A program made the position numbers and the translations under genes. A stretch of DNA of 64,000 nt from Falsiroseomonas oryziterrae (GTDB taxonomy: Bacteria; Pseudomonadota; Alphaproteobacteria; Acetobacterales; Acetobacteraceae): contig NZ_JAKJIB010000001.1 of the NCBI RefSeq assembly GCF_021864505.1, positions 27,828 through 91,827 of the forward strand, read 5' to 3'. This document shows, in pieces, positions 36,107 to 46,743 of this stretch (the stretch's first letter is position 1; each line of letters begins with the position of its first letter). The notes beneath the pieces were generated by a model. The model saw only the letters and a list, made by a program, of their open reading frames with translations. It was not told where the DNA came from and ran no database searches.

Positions 36107-37032
36107 GCGCGGGCACCTGCCCGCCCCCGGGACTCATCGCGCCGCACCTCCGGCGGCTCGAGGCCGAGGCGATTGGCATCCTGCGCGAGGCGGCGGCGGC
36201 GTTCCGAAATCCGGTCCTGCTCTATTCGGTCGGCAAGGACAGCTCGGTCGTCCTCCATCTCGCGCTGAAGGCCTTCGCGCCCGCCCCGCCGCCCTTTCCG
36301 CTGCTCCACATCGCGACCGGCTGGGACTTCCGCGCGCTTCTCGAGTTCCGGGATCGGCGCGCCGCGGAGCTTGGTTTGCGTCTGATCGTCCACACGAATG
36401 GAGACGGCCACGCGCGCGGTATCGGTCCCCTCACGCACGGCTCCCGCCTGCACATGCAGGTCATGGCCACGGAGGCGCTGGGGCAGGCCCTCGATACCTG
36501 GGGCTTCGATGCAGCCATCGGCGGCGCGCGTCGAGACGAGGAGCGCAGCCGGGCGAAGGAACGCGTGTTCAGCCATCGCGGCCCGGGGCATGGATGGAAC
36601 CCGCGGCACCAGCGACCGGAGCTTTGGCGCCTCTGGAACACGCGGCAGGGACCGGGCGAGACGATGCGGGTCTTCCCGCTCTCGGATTGGACGGAACTCG
36701 ACGTCTGGACCTACATCGCCGCTGAGGGGATCCCGGTTGTGCCGCTTTACTTCGCGGCGCCGCGACCGGTGGTGCAGCGGGACGGTCTTCTGATCATGCG
36801 GGACGACGCCCGCATGCCGCTGCTGGCCGGCGAGGCGGAGGAGCTACGGCGGGTCCGCTTCAGGACCATGGGCGACTGGCCCTTGACCGGGGCGCAGGAC
36901 AGCGATGCGACGACCGTTGCGGACGTCATCCGCGAAATCCGCGAGTCCAGGTTCAGCGAGCGAGCGGGACGGCTGATCGACCGGGATGAGGACGCCGCGA
37001 TGGAGCGCAAGAAGCGCGAAGGCTACTTCTGA
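36103..37032 (+). CDS. cysD: Sulfate adenylyltransferase subunit 2 (CysD)
   Basis: This is the ATP sulfurylase catalytic subunit, which makes adenylyl sulfate from sulfate and ATP with the CysN GTPase. It has 309 residues. The PP-loop is [20 protein letters not shown]. Family markers [31 protein letters not shown] and [19 protein letters not shown] are present, and the C-terminal ERKKREGYF is diagnostic of CysD. The TTG start at 36103 overlaps the carD stop. No cysN follows; the next gene is on the opposite strand. Confidence 0.92.
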   Translation: MSAGTCPPPGLIAPHLRRLEAEAIGILREAAAAFRNPVLLYSVGKDSSVVLHLALKAFAPAPPPFPLLHIATGWDFRALLEFRDRRAAELGLRLIVHTNGDGHARGIGPLTHGSRLHMQVMATEALGQALDTWGFDAAIGGARRDEERSRAKERVFSHRGPGHGWNPRHQRPELWRLWNTRQGPGETMRVFPLSDWTELDVWTYIAAEGIPVVPLYFAAPRPVVQRDGLLIMRDDARMPLLAGEAEELRRVRFRTMGDWPLTGAQDSDATTVADVIREIRESRFSERAGRLIDRDEDAAMERKKREGYF

Positions 37033-37055
37033 GCTGCGTCGGAGCGATATCGCCA

Positions 37056-37090
37056 CAAAAAGACCCCGGCAGGCTGCCCTGCCGGGGTCT
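37056..37090 (-). terminator. Rho-independent terminator
   Basis: GACCCCGGCAG and CTGCCGGGGTC form an 11-bp perfect stem. Reading leftward it is followed by TTTTT, so it terminates the Bax-inhibitor-type gene. It can also fold in the cysD transcript, but no T tract follows in that direction. Confidence 0.88.
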
Positions 37091-37113
37091 GTACCGTCAG
37101 ACGAGCAGACGGA

Positions 37114-37917
37114 TCACTCGCTGTTCTGGCGGACGCCCATGAACTGGAGCAGCAGCTGGAACAGGTTGACGAAGTTCAGGTAGAGCCCGAGCGCGTCGAA
37201 CACGCTGCGCTTACCGGCCTCCTCCGTCCCCTCGGCATAGGCATGCTCGATGTAGTCAGCCTTGATCCGCTGGGTGTCGTACGCGGTCAGGCCGACGAAC
37301 ACCACCACGCCGATCACCGAGATGGCGAACTGCAGCGCGGAGCTCTGCAGGAAGATGTTCACGATGCCTGCGATGATGATGCCGATCAGGCCCATCATCA
37401 TGAAGGCGCCCATGCGAGTCAGGTCAGCCTTCGTGGTGTAGCCGTAGAGGCTCACGCCCGCGAACATCGCCGCCGTGATGAAGAACGTCGAGGCGATGGA
37501 GGCCGAGGTGTAGATCGCGAAGATATTCGACAGCGACGCGCCCATGACGGCGCAGAAGGTCCAGAAGAGGGCCTGGGCGGTCGTCTTGCTCATCCGGTTG
37601 ATGCCGAAGCTCAGCACCAGGATGAAGGCGAGCGGCGCGAACATCGCGACCCAACCGAGGATCGTCGGCACCGTCGCGTTGCCGCGCGGGGTGCGGACCA
37701 CCTGGTAGAACAGGCTCGCCACGTCCGGATTGTGGGCGATCAGATAGGCGACGATGCCGGTCAGCAGGAGGCCGGAGGCCATCCAGTTGTAGACCCGCAG
37801 CATGTACGCCCGCAGCCCGGCGTCGAGCTGGGCGGCATCCACGGCCGAGGACCGCCCGAAGGGCTGGGTCCAGGCCGACGCGCCCGTCTGGAAGCGGTTG
37901 TCGGGACCGAAAGCCAT
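37114..37917 (-). CDS. Bax inhibitor-1/YccA family membrane protein
   Basis: A 267-residue integral membrane protein with seven hydrophobic segments, beginning MAFGPDNRFQTGASAWTQPF. The family sequence is visible in LRAYMLRVYNWMASGLLLTG and in the C-terminal GLTAYDTQRIKADYIEHAYA, which carries the conserved D-x-Q. Bacterial BI-1 proteins are pH-sensitive calcium-leak channels or FtsH modulators. A clear terminator follows. It is transcribed alone. Confidence 0.93.
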   Translation of the reverse strand: MAFGPDNRFQTGASAWTQPFGRSSAVDAAQLDAGLRAYMLRVYNWMASGLLLTGIVAYLIAHNPDVASLFYQVVRTPRGNATVPTILGWVAMFAPLAFILVLSFGINRMSKTTAQALFWTFCAVMGASLSNIFAIYTSASIASTFFITAAMFAGVSLYGYTTKADLTRMGAFMMMGLIGIIIAGIVNIFLQSSALQFAISVIGVVVFVGLTAYDTQRIKADYIEHAYAEGTEEAGKRSVFDALGLYLNFVNLFQLLLQFMGVRQNSE

Positions 37918-38083
37918 GGTGAGTAGATCCTCCCGGCGGGACAGGGGTGACAGTGGCCGTCCCGGCGGCGCCTATCATATGGAGTTTTGGTAATCCGGAT
38001 CAACCGGGTATGCGCCAGCATTCCGCAGGTGCGAAGGACACGTGCGAAGGAGGCGAGGCGTGCCGGTCGGACCCACCGCCGCG

Positions 38084-38587
38084 TCAGGCCGCCCCCTGGA
38101 CCCAGTAACCCTTGTGCGGCACCGCACCCTCGGCCTCGAGGCAGGGCCCGACAACGTCCACCGCCTCGGCGGCGCTGTCGAGCACCGCCCGGCAGGACAG
38201 GGACAGGCCTGCGGTATGCGGCTGTGCGTTCCGCAGATGCAGGATCGCCGCCGCCGAAAGCCCGTAAACCACCCGACCGATCCCGGTGTAGAAGATGGCG
38301 GCCGCGCACATCGCGCAGGGCTCCCCGGACGAATAGATCGTCGCCCGCCGCAGCGCCGGCCGGGGGATGCCCGCCGAGATCACCGCCTGACACGCGTTCA
38401 TCTCGGAATGCGCGAGCGTCCCGCCACCGCCCTGGCCCTGGGTCGAGAGGCCCTCTGCCAGGATTGCTCCGTCTTCGGCGACGACCACGGCCGCAAACGG
38501 GCGGTCGCCCCGGGCCCGCGCCGCGCCGGCCAGGCTGAAGGCGTGGCGGAGGCGGGCCGCATCTGTCTCGGACAGGGATTGCTCCAT
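38084..38587 (-). CDS. Nucleoside/cytidine-type deaminase
   Basis: A 167-residue zinc deaminase. The catalytic HAE-type motif appears as TLAHSEMNACQAV (His-x-Glu) and the second zinc half-site as SSGEPCAMCAAAIFY (PCxxC). The overall order and HLRNAQPHTAGLSLSCRAVL tail fit tRNA-adenosine/guanine-deaminase-like enzymes. Because of an H-S-E rather than H-A-E core and the tail, I place it with guanine/nucleoside deaminases rather than TadA. It starts 20 bp after the permease stop on the same strand. Confidence 0.87.
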   Translation of the reverse strand: MEQSLSETDAARLRHAFSLAGAARARGDRPFAAVVVAEDGAILAEGLSTQGQGGGGTLAHSEMNACQAVISAGIPRPALRRATIYSSGEPCAMCAAAIFYTGIGRVVYGLSAAAILHLRNAQPHTAGLSLSCRAVLDSAAEAVDVVGPCLEAEGAVPHKGYWVQGAA

Positions 38588-38607
38588 CGCTCGAACAAAC
38601 CTCGCCG

Positions 38608-41108
38608 CTACTCGTTGCGCAACAGCGGCGCCGGGCGGGCCCGCAGCGCCAGCGCGGTCCCGACATAGCCCAGCGCCAGCGTCAGCAGGACGCAACCGAT
38701 CACCACGATCGCCAGGGTCCCCGGCAAGAATACCCACGTCGCACCCATGACGAAGCGCGTCACCGCCCAGGACGCAGCGGAACCGGCCGCGGCGGCGAGG
38801 AGACCCGCGACAAGGCCCAGCAGGCCGAACTCGACCAGCCATGCCGCGCGGATCTGCGACCTGGTCGCGCCAACGGTCTTGAGCACGACCGCGTCGCGGA
38901 CGCGGCGCCGCTGGCCTGCGGCAACCGCCCCGGCCAGAACGAGCATGCCGGCGAGCAGCGTCACCGAGGACGTCGCCTGCAAGGCGACACCGACCCGAGA
39001 CAGCAGATTGGCGACCGCCTCGAGAGCGTCGCGGACCCGGATCCCCGACACGTTCGGGAAGGCGTCGGTCAGCGCCCGCAGCACCCCGGTCTCGGCCTGC
39101 GGCGTGCTGCGGACGGTCGCGATGTGCGTATGCGGCGCGGCCTCCAGCAGGCCGGGCGAGGCGACCATGGCATAGTTGATCCCAAGTCCGCGCCACTGGA
39201 TCTCGCGCAGGGAGGCAATCCGCAGGTCGATGTCGCGCCCGAGCACGTTCACCGTGATGGTCGAGCCGAGCCCGATGCCCCAGCCGCGGGCCAGGTTGGC
39301 GTCGAAGGACACCAGCGGCGGGCCGTCGTAATCGGCGGGCCACCATTGCCCGGCGACCAGACGCGTCCCCTCGGGCGGCGTTGCCGCATAAGTCAGGCCG
39401 CGGTCGCCGCGCAGCGCCCAGCGCGTGTCTTCCGTGGCGTTCACCTGATCCGCCGGCACGCCATCCACGGCGACGATGCGCGCCCGCAGGGACGGCGCCC
39501 GCTTGACCTCATCCACCCCCGGCTGGGCCTGGGCGAGGCGGTCGAACTCCCGCGCCTGGTCGTTCTGGATGTCGATGAAGAAGAACGAAGGCGCGGCCTG
39601 CGGCAGTTGATCCGAGATCTGGCGCCGCAGGTTGCCCTCGATGGTCGCGATGGCCGCGAGCGTCGTCAGGCCGATGCCGAGCGCGACCAGCATCGTCGGC
39701 GTCGGCGCCCCCGGCCGGTACAGATTGGCGAGGCCCAGGCGCCAGGAGGGCCGCCGCACATGGCGCAGAAGCCGCGCGCCGCGCATCAGTAAGTCGGCCC
39801 CGAGCCGGAACAGCAGCAGGGTCGCTGCGGCGCCGACCACGAAGCCCAGCGCGAAGCGGGGCTGCTCCGCCGTGGTGACGACAAGCGCCACGAGCGACAG
39901 CGCCGCGATCACGTTCCAGACGAGGATACGGTGCGACGGACGGCCGGGCGACGCGGTGACGGTGTCCCGGAACAGCGCGGCGCCCGGGATCCGCTGCGCA
40001 CGCCCGAGGGGCCAGAGCGCGAAGGCGACCGCCGTCAGCAGCCCGTAGAGGGCAGCAAGTCCCAGTTCCCGCGGATAGATCCCGAGCCGCGGCGGGACCG
40101 GCAAGGCGCCCGCAAGCGCCTGGGCCGCCAGCCATGTCAGGCCGAAGCCCGCGACCAGGCCGATCGCGATCCCGATGCCCGCAAGGATCAGCACCTGGAT
40201 CAGGTAGGTGGCCAGGATGGTGTCCCCGGGCGCGCCGAGGCAGCGAAGCGTCGCAATGGTGCGTGCCCGCGCATCGAGCCAGGCCCGCACGCCCGTGGCC
40301 ACGCCGATCCCGCCCACCAGCAGGGCGGTCAGCCCTGCCAGGGTCAGGAAGGACGCCGCCCGGTCGAGAAACCGGTTCACGCCAGGCTCCGCCTGGTCCG
40401 CGTAGCGGACACGCCAGCCGCCGTCGCCATGCGCGGCACGCCATGCCTCCGCAAAGGGCCGCGAGGCGGTGCCCGCGGCCAGGCGAACGCGCGTGTCGTA
40501 GCTGACGAGACTGCCCGGCTGCAGAAGCGCCGTGCCGGGAAGCGCCTCGGCCAGGATCATCGCACGCGGGCCGAGCACGGCCGGGCTCGCCACGCGATCG
40601 GGCTCCGTCGCGATCACGCCGACGAACGTCAGGGCCGCCTCGCCGATGCGGACCACGTCGCCGGGCCGCAGGCCGAGCCGCTCGGCGACCGAGGCTTCGA
40701 GCGCGAGGCTGTCCGGCGTCAGCCGGGCCTCCGCCGGGGCGAGCACCAACTCCCCATAGAGCGGGTAGGCACCGTCCACCGCCTTCAACTCGACCAGCGT
40801 CCGCTCGCCGGACGGTGCGACGGCCATCGCCCGCATTTCGACGACCTGCGACAGCTGCGCGCCGCGCGCCGTCGCCCAGGCCTTGGCCGCGTCCGGCATC
40901 GGGCGCTGGCTGGTCCGCACCTCGATATCGCCGCCGAGCAGCCGGGCGCCGTCCGCCGCCAGCCCGGCCTCGGTCGCCGCCCGGAGCGTGCCGACGGCTG
41001 CGATCGCCGCCACGCCGAGCGCGAGGCAGGCCAGCACGATGCGCAGCGATTTCAGGCCGCCGCGCAGCTCGCGGCGGGCGAGCCGCCATCCATGGAGGAT
41101 ATGCGCGG

Positions 41109-41112
<4 letters not shown>
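38608..41112 (-). CDS. ABC transporter permease, FtsX/YbbP-type
   Basis: An 834-residue permease with two FtsX repeats. It begins GWRLARRELRGGLKSLRIVL; a large periplasmic MacB-like domain follows the first segment. The membrane blocks LLVGGIGVATGVRAWLDARA and TSSVTLLAGMLVLAGAVAAG are typical. It resembles E. coli YbbP, which with YbbA acts in envelope or lysophospholipid handling. The ATG at 41112 overlaps the ATPase stop as ATGA. Confidence 0.9.
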
Positions 41113-41822
<710 letters not shown>

Positions 41823-41898
41823 GGATGAGGGGTCCTCGGCGGCTCGCGTCGGATATGGGCGCCGCGCTGCCCTGCAAAAGGCTGCCTCGGGTCTCGGA

Positions 41899-42522
41899 AT
41901 GTTGCTGGCCGCGACGGCGGCCGCCCAGGCGCAGCCTCTCTCGGGCGCCGAAATCCGGCTCCTCATGCTCGGCGACTCCATCACCGCGGGGTTCGGGCTG
42001 GCACGGTCCGAAGGGCCGCCTGCTCGGATCCAGGCGCTGCTCCGCGAGCGGGGGCGCAATGTGCGGGTGATCGATGCCGGGGTGTCGGGCGACACCACGG
42101 CGGGCGGACGGGCGCGGATCGAGTGGGCTCTCGCCGACCGGCCGCACGCGGCAATCGTAGCGCTCGGTGGCAATGACGGCCTGCGTGGGCTCGCCCCCGC
42201 CCAGATGCGCGCGAACCTGGTTGCGATCCTGGACGCACTGGCCCGCCGCAACGTCCCGACGCTGCTGGCGGGCATGCTGGCCCCACCGAACCTGGGCGCG
42301 GAGTACGGCCGGGACTTTGTCGGCGTGTTCGAGGGGCTGGCCCGCGAGCGGCCGGACCTCGTCTTCTACCCGTTCCTGCTCGATGGCGTGGCGGGCGACC
42401 CGGCCCTCAACCAGCCGGATCGCATCCATCCGACCGCCCAGGGGGCCGATGCGATCGCGCGCCGGATGCTGCCTTTCATCGAAACCCTTCTGGACCGGGT
42501 GCGCGTTCCGGCGGCAGGCTGA
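41899..42522 (+). CDS. tesA: SGNH esterase, TesA-like
   Basis: A multifunctional thioesterase/lysophospholipase family enzyme. Block I is LLMLGDSITAGFGL (nucleophile Ser), block III is VALGGNDGLRG, and the catalytic D-x-x-H is DRIHPTAQGA. The ATG at 41899 would give 207 residues and cuts into an exported signal: the in-frame codons before it encode GRRAALQKAASGLGMLLAAT..AQA, a twin-arginine-like signal peptide. There is no ATG or GTG upstream; only a TTG at 41785 inside the divergent gene. The true start is therefore uncertain. Confidence 0.87.
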   Translation: MLLAATAAAQAQPLSGAEIRLLMLGDSITAGFGLARSEGPPARIQALLRERGRNVRVIDAGVSGDTTAGGRARIEWALADRPHAAIVALGGNDGLRGLAPAQMRANLVAILDALARRNVPTLLAGMLAPPNLGAEYGRDFVGVFEGLARERPDLVFYPFLLDGVAGDPALNQPDRIHPTAQGADAIARRMLPFIETLLDRVRVPAAG

Positions 42523-42551
42523 CGATCGACGATTCGGGAGGGCACCCGCCG

Positions 42552-43088
42552 ATGCTGCGCCTTTTCGTGGCCCTCGCGCTGCCCGCCCTGATCAAGACGC
42601 AGCTCGCGGCGCTGGCTGGCGGGATTCCGGGCGCAAAGTGGGTCCCGCCGGACAATTATCACCTCACGCTGCGCTTCATCGGCGAAATCGAGCCATGGCA
42701 GGCCGAGGAAGTGGACGCGGCCCTCGCGGCGATCCGCGCGCCGCGCTTCGACCTCGCCCTGGCTGGGATCGGGACCTTCGAGAAAGGGGGCCGTATCCAG
42801 TCGCTCCACGTGACCGCGGACCGCACGGATGCCCTGGCGCGGCTCCAGGCGAAGGTCGAGACGGCGCTGCAACGCATCGGGCTGGAACCGGAGCGCCGCC
42901 GCTTCGCGCCGCATGTGACGCTGGCCCGCACGGACCGGGCGGAGACCGCGAAGCTCGTCTCCTTCGTGCAGACCCACGCGCTGGTCCGGCTTCCGCCGGT
43001 GCCGGTCGAGCACTTCACGCTCTTCTCCTCGCGGCTGGGCAAGGAAGCCGCGCACTACGTGCCGGAGGTGGAATACGAACTCGCGTGA
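42552..43088 (+). CDS. thpR: RNA 2',3'-cyclic phosphodiesterase (2'-5' RNA ligase family)
   Basis: A 178-residue 2H phosphoesterase that opens 2',3'-cyclic phosphate RNA ends. Both tandem H-x-T/S-x motifs are present: NYHLTLRFIGE near residue 36 and FAPHVTLARTD near 118. The start MLRLFVALALPALIKTQLAA is typical. It follows tesA by 29 bp on the same strand. Confidence 0.92.
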   Translation: MLRLFVALALPALIKTQLAALAGGIPGAKWVPPDNYHLTLRFIGEIEPWQAEEVDAALAAIRAPRFDLALAGIGTFEKGGRIQSLHVTADRTDALARLQAKVETALQRIGLEPERRRFAPHVTLARTDRAETAKLVSFVQTHALVRLPPVPVEHFTLFSSRLGKEAAHYVPEVEYELA

Positions 43089-43104
43089 TGGTAGGGGCTT
43101 GCCC

Positions 43105-43473
43105 GTGCGCCGCCGCCCAGTCCTGACCGTCCTGCTCGCGGGCCTGTTCCTCCTGCAATGGGGGACCGCGTTCGCGCATTGCCTGCGCTTGGCGGCGCCG
43201 CAGGCCGCGCTCGTCGTCGAGATCTGCACGCAGGGCGGCCTGCACCGCGTGGTGCTGCCAGGCGAGCCGGAGCAGGGCCAGCCGACACCTGTGGCGACGC
43301 CGGCTTGCCCGGTCTGCCTCGGCGCCGGCTCCGCCGGGCTGCCGAGCCCGGACTTCGAATTCCGTTCGCCGGTCCGGCTGGCGCAAGCATCCGACCCGCC
43401 GCCGCCGTCGCCACCCCCGCCGGCGCCCCTGCCGCCGCGCAGCTGCCAGCCGAGGGCGCCACCGACCTCCTGA
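43105..43473 (+). CDS. DUF2946-like secreted protein
   Basis: A 122-residue exported protein. The N-terminus MRRRPVLTVLLAGLFLLQWG is a signal peptide. The DUF2946-like core contains HCLRLAAPQAALVVEICTQG and a CPVCLGAG pair of cysteines; DUF2946 proteins are commonly found beside copper genes. The C-terminus is Pro-rich. The GTG at 43105 has AGGGG at proper spacing; a TTG two codons earlier does not. It is followed by the PCuAC chaperone, consistent with a copper role. Confidence 0.75.
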   Translation: MRRRPVLTVLLAGLFLLQWGTAFAHCLRLAAPQAALVVEICTQGGLHRVVLPGEPEQGQPTPVATPACPVCLGAGSAGLPSPDFEFRSPVRLAQASDPPPPSPPPPAPLPPRSCQPRAPPTS

Positions 43474-43510
43474 CCGCATACCCGAACCGGATCAGGAAGA
43501 GGAAAGTCCC

Positions 43511-43993
43511 ATGTCGTTCGTTGTCACCCGCCGCGCCGCCCTCGGCGCAATGGCAGGTCTTGGGCTGAGCGCGGCGCAAGCGCAGGATGCGTCGATCGGG
43601 CCGCTGCGCGTCTCAGGCGCCTGGACCAGGGCGGCCGGCGCAGGCGCGACCGGTGTCGGCTACATGACGCTGCGCAACACCGGCACGTCGCCGGACCGCC
43701 TCGTCTCGGCGCGGACCCCCGCGGCCCGCAGCGTCGAGTTGCACACGCATGTGCGCGAAGGCGACGTCATGCGCATGCGGCCCGTCTCGGCCATCGACCT
43801 TCCGGCCGGCCAGGAGGTGAGGCTGCAGCCGGGCGGGCTCCACCTCATGCTCATCGGGCTCACCGCACCGCTCCGGCAGGGGGATCGGGTGGCGGTGACG
43901 CTCGTGTTCGAACGCGCCGGCGAGACCGAGGTCCAACTCGCGGTCGAAGCGGCCGGTGCCCGCACGCCCCAGTCGGGCGGGCATCGCCACTAG
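43511..43993 (+). CDS. Copper chaperone PCu(A)C
   Basis: A 160-residue periplasmic copper(I) chaperone that delivers copper to cytochrome oxidase. A Tat-like signal (TRRAALGAMAGLGLSAAQAQ) is followed by the DUF461 domain. The copper motif H-x-n-M-x-n-H-x-M is spread over residues 78-120: HTHVREGDVMRMRPV and GGLHLMLIGL. A His tail GGHRH ends the protein. AAGAGGAAAG lies just before the ATG. It is preceded by a DUF2946-like gene. Confidence 0.93.
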   Translation: MSFVVTRRAALGAMAGLGLSAAQAQDASIGPLRVSGAWTRAAGAGATGVGYMTLRNTGTSPDRLVSARTPAARSVELHTHVREGDVMRMRPVSAIDLPAGQEVRLQPGGLHLMLIGLTAPLRQGDRVAVTLVFERAGETEVQLAVEAAGARTPQSGGHRH

Positions 43994-44017
43994 CGTCTCG
44001 GCAGGATCGGCGAGGCC

Positions 44018-45133
44018 GTGCCCCTTCTCGCCCTCGCCTTCCTTGCATTCGTCGGCCTCGGGCTGCCGGACCCGCTGCCGGGAACGCTGTGGCCGGAGGT
44101 CGGCAAGTCCTACGGGCTCCCGAATGCCGCGCTCGGGCTGGTGCTGGCAGGACTTTCGGGCGGCTATATCCTGGCCGGCCTCCTGGCCGGACGCTTGATC
44201 TTCACGCTCGGCATCGGCGGCGTCCTGGCGGCCAGCGTCGCGGCAACGGCGCTTGCGGCGTTCGGCCACGCGCTGGCGCCACCTTTCCCCCTGTTCGTGT
44301 TGCTCGCAGTCCTCGCAGGGCTTGGCGGCGGGGCGGTGGACGCGGCGCTGAACACCTATTCGGCCACGCATTTCTCGTCGCGGCATCTCAACTGGCTGCA
44401 CGCCTGCTGGGGCATCGGCGCAACGCTCGGTCCCGCCGCAGCGGCGGCCCTCCTGGCCGCCGGCGCCGGCTGGCAGGCGGGCTACGCCGGGGCCGCGATC
44501 GTCCTCACCGGCCTTGCAGCCGCCTTTATCGCGACACGCCGGCGCTGGGACGATGCCGCCCCGCCGGAACCGCCGCGGACAAGCGCGGTCGCGGCTCTCC
44601 GCCATCCGGTCGTACGCCTGCAGATGGCGGTGTTCTTCGTCTACACGGGCCTCGAAGCCGGCGCCGGGCAGTGGGCGGCGACGGTGCTGTCAGGCCGCGG
44701 CGCGAGTGCCGCGGAGGGGGCCTGGGCCGCCACGCTGTTCTGGGCAGGTCTCACGCTGGCGCGGATCGCGATGGGCTTCGTGGTGGACCGGATCGGGCCG
44801 GATCGCCTGCTGCGCCTCGCCATGCCGGCCATGGTGATGGCCGCGGCGCTCTACACGACGGGCTGGGCGGACCTGGTCGCACTCGCTCTGCTGGCCGCGC
44901 TGCTCGCGCCGGTCTATCCGACGGTGATGGCGCGCACGCCGGCCCGGCTCGGCCCGATTGCAGTTCAGGCAATCGGCTTCCAGGTGGCGAGTGCGATGGC
45001 GGGCGTCGCAGTTTTGCCTGGTCTCATGGGGATCGCCGCCGATTTCTACGGACCGGATGCCGTGCCGGTGATGCTCCTGCTGCTTGGTCTGCTCCTGACC
45101 TGGTTCGTCTGGCGGCTGCCGGTCACACGATGA
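44018..45133 (+). CDS. MFS transporter
   Basis: A 371-residue 12-segment MFS protein. The N-terminal half includes FLAFVGLGLPDPLPGTLWPE and the central GGGAVDAALNTYSATHFSSR, a pattern of FucP/YfkF-like sugar or unknown-substrate permeases. Motif-A-like GFVVDRIGPDRLLRLAMPAM starts the second half. A GTG start is used 24 bp after the copper chaperone. The substrate is unknown. Confidence 0.85.
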   Translation: MPLLALAFLAFVGLGLPDPLPGTLWPEVGKSYGLPNAALGLVLAGLSGGYILAGLLAGRLIFTLGIGGVLAASVAATALAAFGHALAPPFPLFVLLAVLAGLGGGAVDAALNTYSATHFSSRHLNWLHACWGIGATLGPAAAAALLAAGAGWQAGYAGAAIVLTGLAAAFIATRRRWDDAAPPEPPRTSAVAALRHPVVRLQMAVFFVYTGLEAGAGQWAATVLSGRGASAAEGAWAATLFWAGLTLARIAMGFVVDRIGPDRLLRLAMPAMVMAAALYTTGWADLVALALLAALLAPVYPTVMARTPARLGPIAVQAIGFQVASAMAGVAVLPGLMGIAADFYGPDAVPVMLLLLGLLLTWFVWRLPVTR

Positions 45134-45183
45134 CCCGGCAATCCCGAGACTTCGCCACCGCTCCACCGCGCTAGGATCCGGTC

Positions 45184-45891
45184 ATGTCCGCACCGTCGAT
45201 CGTGATTCTCACCGGCGCCGGCATCAGCCGCGAATCCGGGCTCGCCACGTTCCGCGACGCCGATGGCATCTGGGCGAAGGTCCGCATCGAGGATGTCGCC
45301 ACGCCCGAGGCGTTCCGGCGCGACCCGATGCGCGTGCATGGCTTCTACAACGCACGCCGCGCCCAGTTGCGCGATGCAGCGCTGCAGCCGAATGCCGCGC
45401 ATCTCGCGCTGGCTGAGCTCGACGGCTGCTGGCCGGGCGACCTGCTGCTTGTGACGCAGAACGTCGACGACCTGCACGCCAGGGCAGGCTCGCGCCGGCT
45501 GCTGCATATGCATGGGGAATTGATGAAGGCGCGCTGCGGCAGGTGCGAGGCGGTTCACCCCTGGGCGGCCGATTTGTCGACCGGGACACCCTGCCCCGCC
45601 TGCAGGCAGACTGGCAGCATGCGACCGCATGTCGTGTGGTTCGGCGAGATGCCACTGGAGCTGAAGCAGATCAGCGCCGCGCTCGATCGTTGCGACCTGT
45701 TCGTGGCGATTGGCACGAGCGGGCAGGTCTACCCCGCGGCGGGCTTCGTGGCCGAGGTGCGGGGGCGCGCGCGGACAGTGGAGCTCAACCTTGAAGCCAC
45801 AGAGGGCAGCCGGCTGTTCGACGAGGTCCGGTACGGTCCAGCAACGCAGACCGTTCCCGCGTTCGTGCACGAATTGGTACAGTCCCTGTAG
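45184..45891 (+). CDS. cobB: NAD-dependent protein deacylase (sirtuin, CobB-type)
   Basis: A 235-residue sirtuin that removes acyl groups from lysine using NAD+. The NAD site is LTGAGISRESGLATFRDADG, then the TQNVDDLHARAG and HMHGEL catalytic His. The zinc tetrad is CGRCEAVHPWAADL plus CPACR. Tyr55 and Arg58 in GFYNARRAQL match the Y-x-x-R motif of class III sirtuins, which prefer succinyl/malonyl groups. It follows the MFS gene by 50 bp. Confidence 0.94.
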   Translation: MSAPSIVILTGAGISRESGLATFRDADGIWAKVRIEDVATPEAFRRDPMRVHGFYNARRAQLRDAALQPNAAHLALAELDGCWPGDLLLVTQNVDDLHARAGSRRLLHMHGELMKARCGRCEAVHPWAADLSTGTPCPACRQTGSMRPHVVWFGEMPLELKQISAALDRCDLFVAIGTSGQVYPAAGFVAEVRGRARTVELNLEATEGSRLFDEVRYGPATQTVPAFVHELVQSL

Positions 45892-45948
45892 AGCCAGCTG
45901 GGTGGAGCGCATCTGGCGATTGCGTTTCGCGACCGGCACGGCAAGCTG

Positions 45949-46740
45949 GTGAGCATGAGCGCAACGCGGCCAAACCTGTTCGAGCGGCCCTGGGTCCGGG
46001 CTGGGCTGATCGGTCTGTTGCAGCTGTGGATGGCAACCAGCGCCGTCGCGCAGGATCCCCGGCGCATGCCGCAGGTCGCGCCGCTGCCAGGGATTGGAAC
46101 CGCTGACCCGCGTCAGCAGGCGGATGTGCGGCAGATGCCATGGCGTGCCCTCGGGCGCGTCCAGACCGAGCTCGGCGGGCGCTGCACCGGCGTCATGGTC
46201 GCGACGAATCGCGTGCTGACGGCGGCGCACTGCCTGGTCGCCCCGACCTCCCGGCAGTTCGTGCAGCCCGGCTCGATCCACTTCCTGCTCGGCTATGAGC
46301 GGGGCGGCTTCGCGGCGCGCGCGCGCGCCGCATCCTACGTGATCGGCCAAGGGTACGCGCCGGATCGTGGCCCGTCGGGTGCGGATTGGGCGCTGCTGGT
46401 GCTGGAGCAGCCGATCGCCACCTCGGATCGGATCCTGCCGCTCATCCGCGAAGCGCCGCCGCCGCGCACGCCGGTGATGCTCGGCGGCTACCAGCAGGAT
46501 CGGCCGGAGGTGCTGATGGCCGACACGGCCTGCCGCGTGCTGGGGCTGCAACGCCAACCAAGCGGCCATCCGATCCTGATCCACGACTGCGCCGGGACCC
46601 GCGGGGCGAGCGGCGCGCCGCTGCTCGCCCTCATGCCCGATGGACGCCGCTGGGGCGTGGTGGGCGTGCTGTCGGTCGTCAGCCCCGATCTCGCGCTCGG
46701 GCAGGCCGTGCCGGCCAGTTCCGTCGCGCCGATCTTCTGA
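45949..46740 (+). CDS. Secreted trypsin-like serine protease (S1 family)
   Basis: A 263-residue exported protease. A signal/anchor segment (RAGLIGLLQLWMATSAVAQD) is followed by the peptidase S1 domain with triad His94 (LTAAHCLV), Asp146 (GADWALLVL) and Ser221 (GTRGASGAPLLAL). The pocket and Cys pattern are of the small bacterial V8/trypsin type. A GTG at 45949 or ATG at 45955 could be the start. It follows cobB by 57 bp and converges with the zincin gene. Confidence 0.9.
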   Translation: MSMSATRPNLFERPWVRAGLIGLLQLWMATSAVAQDPRRMPQVAPLPGIGTADPRQQADVRQMPWRALGRVQTELGGRCTGVMVATNRVLTAAHCLVAPTSRQFVQPGSIHFLLGYERGGFAARARAASYVIGQGYAPDRGPSGADWALLVLEQPIATSDRILPLIREAPPPRTPVMLGGYQQDRPEVLMADTACRVLGLQRQPSGHPILIHDCAGTRGASGAPLLALMPDGRRWGVVGVLSVVSPDLALGQAVPASSVAPIF

Positions 46741-46743
46741 GCG

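Noticed and set aside
37979..38083. Possible promoter or small gene between the BI-1 gene and the deaminase
   Set aside because: Only short AT-rich bits (CATATGGAG, TTTTGGTAA) are seen; no paired -35/-10 or ORF.
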